A DNA stretch of 8,935 bases from Bacillota bacterium. GTDB lineage: Bacteria > Bacillota > Clostridia > Lachnospirales > Lachnospiraceae. Of the stretch, positions 1-6,028 are shown one piece after another. A program made the translations under genes and the position numbers. Positions within the stretch are counted from its first letter, which is position 1. Every line of letters starts with the position of its first letter. The stretch is from NCBI GenBank assembly GCA_023458855.1, contig JAEWWQ010000351.1, positions 1 to 8,935 of the forward strand. Reading direction: 5' to 3'. Under the pieces are notes generated by a model. That model made no database searches and was not told the origin of the DNA. It saw only the letters and a program-made list of their open reading frames with translations.

Positions 1-642
1 GCTCCAATCCCAGAAGAAGCAAAATGGGTGAAAGCAAAAGAAATTAAAGATATTTCCGGTCTGACACATGGTGTTGGCTGGTGTGCACCTCAGCAGGGAG
101 CATGTAAATTAACACTTAACGTTAAAGAAGGTATCATTCAGGAAGCATTAGTAGAGACTATCGGATGTTCAGGTATGACTCACTCAGCAGCAATGGCAGC
201 TGAAATCTTACCGGGAAGAACCGTTATGGAAGCATTAAACACTGACTTAGTTTGTGATGCTATCAATACAGCAATGAGAGAATTATTTTTACAAATCGTT
301 TATGGACGTACACAAAGTGCATTTTCAGAAGATGGACTTCCAATTGGTGCAGGTCTTGAAGATCTTGGTAAAGGTCTCAGATCACAGGTTGGTACCATGT
401 ACGGAACATTGGCAAAAGGTCCTCGTTACCTGGAAATGGCCGAAGGCTATGTAACAGGTATTGCATTAGATGCAGAAGACCAGATTATTGGATATAAATT
501 CGTAAGTCTTGGAAAAATGACTGACTTTATCAAAAAAGGTGATGACCCAAATACAGCTTATGAAAAGGCTTGTGGACAATATGGCCGTGTTGCTGATGCG
601 GTTAAGATCATTGATCCTAGAACAGACGCTGAAATTAAATAG
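1..642 (+). CDS. Iron-sulfur cluster assembly scaffold-like protein (NifU/IscU N-domain-like), 5'-truncated by window edge
   Basis: The reading frame is open from base 1 to the TAG at 640-642 (213 codons), and no convincing start with a ribosome binding site is visible. The GTG at 28 lacks an upstream Shine-Dalgarno, and the residues before it (APIPEEAKW) look like normal protein, so the true start is probably upstream of the window. Cysteines sit at partial-protein positions 28 and 35 (GWCAPQQGACKLTL), 56 (ETIGCSGMTHS) and 85 (DLVCDAIN). This resembles the IscU/NifU scaffold pattern, in which a first Cys precedes a KL strand, a second lies in a GCG-like turn and a third lies further on. By family knowledge such proteins hold a nascent Fe-S cluster in the cytoplasm. 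Here that role is inferred from similarity only. The next gene starts 20 bp downstream, so the two are co-transcribed. Family call fairly sure; biochemical role uncertain. Confidence 0.8.
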   Translation, partial: APIPEEAKWVKAKEIKDISGLTHGVGWCAPQQGACKLTLNVKEGIIQEALVETIGCSGMTHSAAMAAEILPGRTVMEALNTDLVCDAINTAMRELFLQIVYGRTQSAFSEDGLPIGAGLEDLGKGLRSQVGTMYGTLAKGPRYLEMAEGYVTGIALDAEDQIIGYKFVSLGKMTDFIKKGDDPNTAYEKACGQYGRVADAVKIIDPRTDAEIK

Positions 643-662
643 AGAAGAGGAGGATAATTAAA

Positions 663-1673
663 ATGGCTTTATTTGAATCATATGAAAGAAGAATTGACAA
701 AATCAATTCCGTATTAAATAGCTATGGAATCGCTTCTCTTGAAGAAGCTGAGAAAATCACAAAAGACGCTGGATTGAATGTTTACGACCAAGTAAAAGGA
801 ATCCAACCGATTTGTTTTGAAAATGCATGCTGGGCTTATATCGTAGGTGCTGCAATCGCAATCAAAAAAGGATGTAAAAAAGCTGCTGACGCTGCTGCAG
901 CAATCGGAGAAGGTCTTCAGTCTTTCTGTATCCCAGGTTCAGTTGCAGACACACGTAAAGTTGGTCTTGGTCATGGTAACCTTGGTAAGATGTTATTGGA
1001 AGAAGAAACAGAATGTTTCTGCTTCTTAGCAGGTCATGAATCTTTTGCAGCTGCTGAAGGTGCTATCGGTATTGCAGAAAAAGCAAACAAAGTTCGTCAA
1101 AAACCTTTAAGAGTTATCTTAAATGGTCTTGGAAAAGATGCTGCACAGGTTATTTCAAGAATCAATGGATTTACATTTGTTGAGACAGAGTATGATCCAT
1201 ACACAAACGAAGTAAAAGAAGTATTCAGAAAATCTTATTCAGAAGGTCTTCGTGCAAAAGTTAACTGCTATGGTGCAAACGATGTTTGTGAAGGCGTAGC
1301 AATTATGCACAAAGAAGGTGTTGACGTATCGATTACAGGTAATTCAACAAATCCAACCAGATTCCAACATCCGGTTGCAGGTACTTACAAAAAAGAATGT
1401 AACGAACAAGGAAAGAAATACTTCTCTGTAGCATCAGGCGGTGGTACAGGACGTACACTTCACCCAGATAATATGGCAGCTGGTCCTGCTTCTTATGGTA
1501 TGACAGATACTATGGGACGTATGCACTCAGATGCACAATTTGCCGGTTCTTCATCAGTTCCTGCTCATGTTGAGATGATGGGTCTTATCGGCGCTGGTAA
1601 CAACCCAATGGTTGGTATGACAGTTGCTGTTGCGGTTTCGATTGAAGAAGCAGCTAACGCTGGTAAATTCTAA
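663..1673 (+). CDS. GGGtGRT-family protein (conserved, function unknown)
   Basis: This 336-residue protein carries the signature GGGTGRT at residues 259-265, which names the family (Pfam GGGtGRT). A perfect AGGAGG at 648-653, 9 nt before the ATG, fixes the start. The protein is soluble-looking, with no signal peptide or clear membrane helix. It is rich in Gly and Ala and has many cysteines: 51, 56, 71, 89, 118 and 120 in the first half, with more near residue 200. A Gly/His-rich stretch GLGHGNLGK lies around residues 101-109. The cysteine content and tight linkage to a scaffold-like Fe-S gene suggest metal or Fe-S related chemistry, but that is inference; I know of no established activity for the family. 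The gene is the last of its operon and ends just before a strong terminator. Confidence 0.88.
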   Translation: MALFESYERRIDKINSVLNSYGIASLEEAEKITKDAGLNVYDQVKGIQPICFENACWAYIVGAAIAIKKGCKKAADAAAAIGEGLQSFCIPGSVADTRKVGLGHGNLGKMLLEEETECFCFLAGHESFAAAEGAIGIAEKANKVRQKPLRVILNGLGKDAAQVISRINGFTFVETEYDPYTNEVKEVFRKSYSEGLRAKVNCYGANDVCEGVAIMHKEGVDVSITGNSTNPTRFQHPVAGTYKKECNEQGKKYFSVASGGGTGRTLHPDNMAAGPASYGMTDTMGRMHSDAQFAGSSSVPAHVEMMGLIGAGNNPMVGMTVAVAVSIEEAANAGKF

Positions 1674-1700
1674 TAATACAGTAACAAAAAAATATATTTT

Positions 1701-1748
1701 GAGCTTATTCAGGTGTTATTTGTTTAACATCATGAATAAGCTCTTTTT
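1701..1748 (+). terminator. Intrinsic terminator after the GGGtGRT gene
   Basis: GAGCTTATTC (1701-1710) pairs perfectly with GAATAAGCTC (1734-1743). An inner stem extends it, GGTGTTA (1712-1718) with TAACATC (1725-1731) including one G-U pair, around a 6-nt loop. TTTTT (1744-1748) and further T-rich sequence follow. It ends the scaffold/GGGtGRT operon and separates it from the hydrolase gene. Confidence 0.92.
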
Positions 1749-1813
1749 ATTTATCATTTTTCATAAATTTGAATAATATAAATAGTATCATGGTATGATA
1801 GGAGAGGATACGT

Positions 1814-2620
1814 ATGGGATACTATATTACAGTTGAAAACAATGTGAATATTTATGTTGAGGATCTTAATCCAATCGGTAAAAAAACGATTTTATTTCTT
1901 CATGGCTGGCCGGGAAGTCATAAGCTTTTTGAATATCAGTTTGATATACTTCCCAGTCTTGGATTTCGTTGTATTGGAATAGACACAAGAGGATTTGGAA
2001 ATTCAGACAAACCATTTTATGGATATGATTACGATCGATTAGCTGATGATGTGAGAGTTGTAATTGATACATTGAGATTAAAGGATATTACTTTAGCAGG
2101 ACATTCTACCGGTGGTGCAATTGCCATAAGATATATGGCAAAACATAAGGGATATGGAGTGTCGAGGCTTGCACTGTTTGCAGCAGCGGCACCAAGCCTG
2201 ATTAAACGTCCTAATTTTCCATACGGTATTGATAAGAGCACAGTACTTCAAATCATTGAGGGAACTTATGCAGATCGTCCCAAAATGCTGAAAAATTTTG
2301 GTGATATCTTTTTTTTCCAACATATTACAGAATCATTTTCGGAGTGGTTCTTTCAATTGGGATTGCAGGCGGCAGGATGGGCTACCGCAGCAATTGCAAA
2401 TACCTGGTTAAATGAGGTGCTATTTAACGATTTAGAAAAAATTACAATTCCAACTCTGATTATTCATGGAATTCATGATGAAGTAGTGCCATATTCCTTA
2501 GGGGAAATTCAAAAAAAATACATTAATAATGCTATACTGATGCCGTTTGAATTCAGCGGCCATGCAACATTTTATGAGCAAAAAGATGAATTTAATAAGG
2601 TGCTGTCGGAATTCGCGTAA
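1814..2620 (+). CDS. Alpha/beta-fold hydrolase
   Basis: A 268-residue single-domain alpha/beta hydrolase, cytoplasmic (no signal peptide). Visible motifs in order are the oxyanion-hole HGWPGS (residues 30-35), strand/turn DTRGFGNSD (57-65), the nucleophile elbow GHSTGG with Ser98, the acid in HGIHDEVVP (Asp222), and the catalytic His250 in SGHATF. The full Ser-Asp-His triad is therefore present at family-typical spacing. GHSTGG resembles the elbow of non-heme haloperoxidase/esterase-like members, but the substrate cannot be read from sequence. The start is set by AGGAGAGG at 1800-1807, 6 nt before the ATG, with no nearby alternative Met. The gene follows a strong terminator, so it is probably transcribed separately. 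It converges on the downstream lipoprotein gene with 3 bp between stops and no visible terminator between them. Confidence 0.9.
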   Translation: MGYYITVENNVNIYVEDLNPIGKKTILFLHGWPGSHKLFEYQFDILPSLGFRCIGIDTRGFGNSDKPFYGYDYDRLADDVRVVIDTLRLKDITLAGHSTGGAIAIRYMAKHKGYGVSRLALFAAAAPSLIKRPNFPYGIDKSTVLQIIEGTYADRPKMLKNFGDIFFFQHITESFSEWFFQLGLQAAGWATAAIANTWLNEVLFNDLEKITIPTLIIHGIHDEVVPYSLGEIQKKYINNAILMPFEFSGHATFYEQKDEFNKVLSEFA

Positions 2621-2623
2621 AAA

Positions 2624-3190
2624 CTATTCGGCCGCTTCTGTTGTTGACGATTCGGACGTAGTATCTTCTGCTGCCGGAGTGTCGGTAGTGGAATCTTCAG
2701 AATAGGAAGTTACTGTATTTTCGTCTGTAACAGTCACATCTTCGCCGTCTGGTATATTTCCCATAAGGATATCTCCGATATACTGTACACGTTTAATCGC
2801 ACGTTCATAATTTTCGTTTGCAGCTTCCAGCATGGCAGTATCGAATTCCTCCGCTTCAAATGCCTCATGGTACATAGTGACTGCATCAGACATGTAGGAA
2901 CCTGCTTCGTCTGCAAGAGATTCTATGGAACTAAATTGTTCAGGAACTTCCATTTCAGCTAAATAAGTAAATTTTTCATTTAAGGTATCAAGCGCAGCCA
3001 GTAAATCGTCTGTTGCCGATTCGGAGTCAGGATCAATGGCATTAATCACATCATTTTGTTCCTGTATATCATTACAAAAACTAGTCATTTCTTCTTTGTA
3101 AGTATTTAGGGCCTGATTTTCTTTTCCGCATCCGGAAAGAGTTAGCAGGATTATGCTTAAAAATAGTGTAAATAATAAATAACGCTTCAT
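2624..3190 (-). CDS. Predicted secreted lipoprotein, function unknown
   Basis: Reading from the ATG at 3190, the 188-residue product begins MKRYLLF, followed by a hydrophobic stretch and a lipobox LSGC at 18-21. Signal peptidase II would therefore cleave before Cys21, and the mature protein would be lipid-anchored outside the membrane. The middle (about 30-145) is acidic and strongly helical-looking, with VPEQFSSIESLADEA and NYERAIKRVQYI segments. The C-terminus (about 150-188) is low-complexity Thr/Ser/Glu/Asp, probably disordered. I do not recognise a named family. The start was chosen because AAGGAG (plus-strand 3198-3203) lies 7 nt before this ATG; the adjacent ATG at 3193 is 4 nt away and also possible. 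The frame extends further upstream, but those residues precede the ribosome binding site and would spoil the signal peptide. Divergent from metH and convergent with the hydrolase. Confidence 0.85.
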   Translation of the reverse strand: MKRYLLFTLFLSIILLTLSGCGKENQALNTYKEEMTSFCNDIQEQNDVINAIDPDSESATDDLLAALDTLNEKFTYLAEMEVPEQFSSIESLADEAGSYMSDAVTMYHEAFEAEEFDTAMLEAANENYERAIKRVQYIGDILMGNIPDGEDVTVTDENTVTSYSEDSTTDTPAAEDTTSESSTTEAAE

Positions 3191-3257
3191 CATTCTACTC
3201 CTTATTATAATAAGTATTACATTTATTTTGCACAAATATGAAAAAACTTAACAATTA

Positions 3258-3286
3258 AATTTATCATATTTACTGATAGAAAGCAA
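3258..3286 (-). promoter_or_regulatory. Possible promoter for the lipoprotein gene
   Basis: On the minus strand, TTGCTT (plus-strand 3281-3286) is followed after exactly 17 nt by TAAATT (plus-strand 3258-3263). Each hexamer is a partial match to the sigma-A consensus, and the start of transcription would lie about 60 nt before the lipoprotein ATG. The surrounding A+T-rich sequence makes chance matches easy, so this is tentative. Confidence 0.27.
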
Positions 3287-3304
3287 TAAAACAAGTAAAA
3301 GAGT

Positions 3305-3333
3305 TTGCTCTATAAATTGTTTCATGATATGAT
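3305..3333 (+). promoter_or_regulatory. Promoter of metH (extended -10)
   Basis: TTGCTC (-35, 3305-3310) is followed by a 17-nt spacer and TATGAT (-10, 3328-3333). TG at 3325-3326 forms an extended -10 (TGATATGAT). Transcription should start near 3340, giving a leader of about 48 nt, too short for a SAM or cobalamin riboswitch. Confidence 0.65.
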
Positions 3334-3342
3334 TTGAAACAA
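3317..3342. promoter_or_regulatory. Perfect inverted repeat over the metH -10 element, candidate operator
   Basis: TTGTTTCA (3317-3324) and TGAAACAA (3335-3342) are perfect 8-bp inverted arms separated by 10 bp that contain the whole -10 hexamer. A dimeric repressor bound here would block RNA polymerase, so this is a good operator candidate. The regulator is not in the window and I do not recognise the site as that of a named factor. There is no T-tract after it, so it is not a terminator. Confidence 0.5.
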
Positions 3343-3387
3343 AGAAAATTGAAAATTTGATCAAATGATGTTAAGGGAGATAACTTT

Positions 3388-5844
3388 ATGACAAAAAAGG
3401 AATTTTGGAATTTATGTAAAACGACCCCTGTTTACCTGGATGGAGCGACAGGCTCTTATTTAATCAAACATGGAATGCCAAGCGGCGTATGTCCTGAGAA
3501 ATGGATTCTTGAACATAGAGATATTGCAGTAAAGATGCAACGAGAATATATAGAAGCCGGAAGTAATATTGTATATGCACCGACTTTTACCAGTAATCGC
3601 GTGAAACTTCAGGAATATGGTCTGGGAGATAAGATAAAAGAAATCAATGAAGAATTAGTGGCTATCTCAAGGGAAGCGGCAGCTGGAAGAGCCTATGTAG
3701 CCGGAGATCTGACTATGACAGGAACGCAGTTGGCACCAATGGGTTCGATGCAGTTTGAAGAATTGATTGCTATCTACAAAGAACAGGTAAGCTATCAGGT
3801 GAATGCAGGGATTGATCTGATTGTTATTGAAACCATGATGAGCCTGCAGGAAACGAGAGCAGCTCTGATTGCCTGCAAGGAAGTATGTGATTTGCCGGTA
3901 ATGGTAACGATGACTTTTGAATCTGACGGACGTAGTCTGTACGGAACCGATGCCAGGACGGCGGCTGTCGTATTATCAAGCCTGGGCGCGGCGGCAATAG
4001 GAGCAAACTGTTCCACCGGGCCAGATAAGATGATTGAAGTGATACGTGATATGGCTTCTGTTACAGAGATTCCGATTATTGCAAAACCAAATGCAGGGCT
4101 TCCAAGTCTGGCCGAAGATGGAACTACGATTTATGATATGGATAAGGACACCTTTGCCAGCGAGATGATTTCTTTGGTAGAGGCAGGTGCTTCTATTTTA
4201 GGCGGATGCTGTGGAACTTCTCCGGCTTATATAAAAGCACTTTATGACAGGACACATCTATTAAGAGTTAAGGAACCAGAGAAAATAACAAAGAGACTTC
4301 TGGCATCTGAAAGAAGTACTTTGGAATTTGGTCTGGATGATAATTTTATCATTGTAGGAGAACGGATAAATCCTACCGGAAAGAAAAAATTGCAGGCTGA
4401 ATTAAAAGAAGGTCTTTTTGATATGGTAACGGAATTTGCAGAGCAGCAGGAAATGAGCGGTGCTCAGATATTGGATGTCAATATGGGGATGAACGGAATT
4501 GATGAGAAGGAGATGATGCTAAAAGCAATTGAGCAGATAGGTAATGTGACATCATTGCCTCTGTCCATTGATTCCAGCCATGTAGATGTTATGGAAGCAG
4601 CACTTCGGCAATATCCGGGACGAGCACTCATCAATTCCATATCATTAGAAAAAATCAAATTTGAAAATTTACTTCCAATTGCGAGAAAATATGGTGCAAT
4701 GTTTATTTTGCTTCCTTTATCAGACGAAGGATTACCAAAAGATTTGGATGAAAAAAAGCGTATTATTGATACCGTTCTTGCTCGTGCTTTAGAACTTGGA
4801 ATGCAAAAAGAAGATATTGTAGTGGATGGTCTGGTTGCAACTGTTGGGGCAAATAAGAATGCCGCTTTAGAAACACTGGAAACAATCCGTTTTTGTAAAG
4901 AAAAGGGATTAGCAACCATATGCGGATTATCTAACATTTCTTTTGGATTACCGGAAAGAAGCTATATCAATTCTACATTCTTAACGCTGGCAATCGGAGC
5001 GGGCCTCACAATGGCAATTGCCAATCCGAACCAGGAGCTATTGGTAAGCAGTGCCTATGCCGCAGATTTATTACTTCATAAAGAGGAATCTGATATCCGG
5101 TATATTGAAAGAATGAATGCATTGAAAGGAAAAGAGGAAAGAAATTCAGCAGGAACGATATCTCATGTAAATAGTCTGGGGACAATTGAGCATAATGAAG
5201 CCGAAAGTTCTGTGAAAGAAAAGCTATATGAGGCAGTATTAAAGGGAAATCAGAAGCAAATAACCCGGATTACCATAGATGCGGTTGAACAGGGAAACAA
5301 GCCGCAACAGTTATTAAATGAAATCTTGTTACCGGCAATTAATCAGGTTGGAGATTTGTTTGATCAGGGAAAATATTTTCTGCCGCAATTGATTGCAAGT
5401 GCAGAGGCAATGAAAGCATCCATTGAATACCTTGAACCTTTATTATCAGAGTCACATGGAGGAAAAGAAATGCCTACAATTGTGATTGCGACGGTAGAGG
5501 GGGATATTCATGACATCGGAAAGAATCTTGTGGCACTGATGTTGAAAAATCATGGATTCAGAGTGATTGATCTTGGAAAAGATGTGACGAAAGAAACCAT
5601 TATTTCGGCAGCAATAGAAAATAATGCCAAAATTATAGCATTATCAGCGCTTATGACGACCACAATGAAGGAAATGAAGCATGTTGTAACGTATGCAAAG
5701 GAAAAAGGGATTGACGCAAAAATTATTATTGGCGGTGCAGTTATTACACAAAGTTATGCGGATGAGATTGGAGCGGATGGCTATTCGAAGGATGCTGCAG
5801 ACGCAGTAAAATTAACAAAAAGGATATTACAGATAGAGGAGTAA
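3388..5844 (+). CDS. metH: Cobalamin-dependent methionine synthase, short form without reactivation domain
   Basis: This 818-residue cytoplasmic enzyme transfers a methyl group from 5-methyltetrahydrofolate via cob(I)alamin to homocysteine, giving methionine. An N-terminal homocysteine S-methyltransferase barrel (about 10-295) has zinc ligands Cys208 (GANCSTG) and Cys274/Cys275 (GGCCGTSP). A pterin-binding barrel (about 320-560) starts at GERINPTGKKK and includes DVNMG and SIDSS. A polar linker follows, then the helical B12 cap (about 609-690, KYFLPQLIASAEAMK). The Rossmann B12 domain (about 695-818) carries D706-x-H708-x-x-G711, where His708 should be the lower cobalt ligand. E. coli MetH is 1227 residues; the C-terminal AdoMet-binding reactivation module is absent here. 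AAGGGAGA (3373-3380), 7 nt before the ATG, fixes the start. The gene is monocistronic, with its own promoter and terminator, and frame and catalytic motifs are intact. Confidence 0.95.
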   Translation: MTKKEFWNLCKTTPVYLDGATGSYLIKHGMPSGVCPEKWILEHRDIAVKMQREYIEAGSNIVYAPTFTSNRVKLQEYGLGDKIKEINEELVAISREAAAGRAYVAGDLTMTGTQLAPMGSMQFEELIAIYKEQVSYQVNAGIDLIVIETMMSLQETRAALIACKEVCDLPVMVTMTFESDGRSLYGTDARTAAVVLSSLGAAAIGANCSTGPDKMIEVIRDMASVTEIPIIAKPNAGLPSLAEDGTTIYDMDKDTFASEMISLVEAGASILGGCCGTSPAYIKALYDRTHLLRVKEPEKITKRLLASERSTLEFGLDDNFIIVGERINPTGKKKLQAELKEGLFDMVTEFAEQQEMSGAQILDVNMGMNGIDEKEMMLKAIEQIGNVTSLPLSIDSSHVDVMEAALRQYPGRALINSISLEKIKFENLLPIARKYGAMFILLPLSDEGLPKDLDEKKRIIDTVLARALELGMQKEDIVVDGLVATVGANKNAALETLETIRFCKEKGLATICGLSNISFGLPERSYINSTFLTLAIGAGLTMAIANPNQELLVSSAYAADLLLHKEESDIRYIERMNALKGKEERNSAGTISHVNSLGTIEHNEAESSVKEKLYEAVLKGNQKQITRITIDAVEQGNKPQQLLNEILLPAINQVGDLFDQGKYFLPQLIASAEAMKASIEYLEPLLSESHGGKEMPTIVIATVEGDIHDIGKNLVALMLKNHGFRVIDLGKDVTKETIISAAIENNAKIIALSALMTTTMKEMKHVVTYAKEKGIDAKIIIGGAVITQSYADEIGADGYSKDAADAVKLTKRILQIEE

Positions 5845-5868
5845 ACTCCTCTATCTTGTATTTTTTTT
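5831..5868 (+). terminator. metH terminator containing the stop codon in its loop
   Basis: AGATAGAGGAG (5831-5841) pairs perfectly with CTCCTCTATCT (5846-5856) around the tetraloop TAAA, and eight T residues follow at 5861-5868. The metH stop codon TAA (5842-5844) lies in that loop, so the final codons of metH form the left arm. Confidence 0.93.
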
Positions 5869-5891
5869 AATACATAGTCAGATTCAGGCTA

Positions 5892-5920
5892 TTGACATAA
5901 CTTTAGGATGATGTGATAAT
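5892..5920 (+). promoter_or_regulatory. Strong promoter of the ilvB-like gene
   Basis: A perfect -35 TTGACA (5892-5897) is followed by a 17-nt spacer and -10 GATAAT (5915-5920). TG at 5912-5913 gives an extended -10. Transcription should begin near 5927, leaving a leader of about 100 nt. It lies just after the metH terminator, so the ilv block is transcribed independently of metH. Confidence 0.8.
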
Positions 5921-5926
5921 AAGCGT

Positions 5927-6028
5927 TACTGGAAGCTTTTTTAGCTTCGTAAATAGAAGATAGGGCTGATAAGGGTTCCCTATGGTACATAAATGATCAA
6001 ATACTTGCAAAGGGGTTAGGTGAATAGG
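5927..6028 (+). other. Leader of the ilvB-like gene with two small hairpins
   Basis: The leader holds GAAGCT (5932-5937) pairing with AGCTTC (5943-5948) around five T residues, and ATAGGG (5960-5965) pairing with CCCTAT (5978-5983). Neither is followed by a T-tract. No T-box consensus, and no leader peptide rich in Leu, Ile or Val codons, was found. The only ATG-started frame noted (at 5982, four sense codons) is trivial. Any regulation through this leader is unproven. Confidence 0.3.
6018..6023 (+). promoter_or_regulatory. Shine-Dalgarno deciding the ilvB start
   Basis: AGGTGA matches the 3' part of the full Shine-Dalgarno complement (GGAGGTGATC). Aligned on the 16S tail it gives about 8 nt to the ATG at 6029. 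An upstream in-frame GTG at 6020 lies inside this element and is only 4 nt from AAAGGGG (6009-6015), so ATG 6029 is preferred. Confidence 0.6.

Noticed and set aside
847..1029. 60-codon plus-strand frame inside the GGGtGRT gene
   Set aside because: It is a shifted-frame shadow of a conserved coding region, with no ribosome binding site.
3204..3209. Perfect TATAAT on the minus strand before the lipoprotein gene
   Set aside because: It abuts the AAGGAG ribosome binding site. Transcription from it would begin at or after that site, so it is unlikely to be the working -10.
3340..3387. SAM or cobalamin riboswitch upstream of metH
   Set aside because: The leader predicted from the promoter is about 48 nt and lacks S-box or cobalamin-box motifs.
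4464..4937. 157-codon open frame on the minus strand inside metH
   Set aside because: It is antisense to the conserved pterin-binding domain, which has clear motifs in the plus frame. The antisense product has no recognisable domain or ribosome binding site.
5932..5948. GAAGCT-TTTTT-AGCTTC hairpin in the ilvB leader as a terminator or attenuator
   Set aside because: The stem is only 6 bp, the T residues are in the loop and none follow the stem, so it should not terminate transcription.
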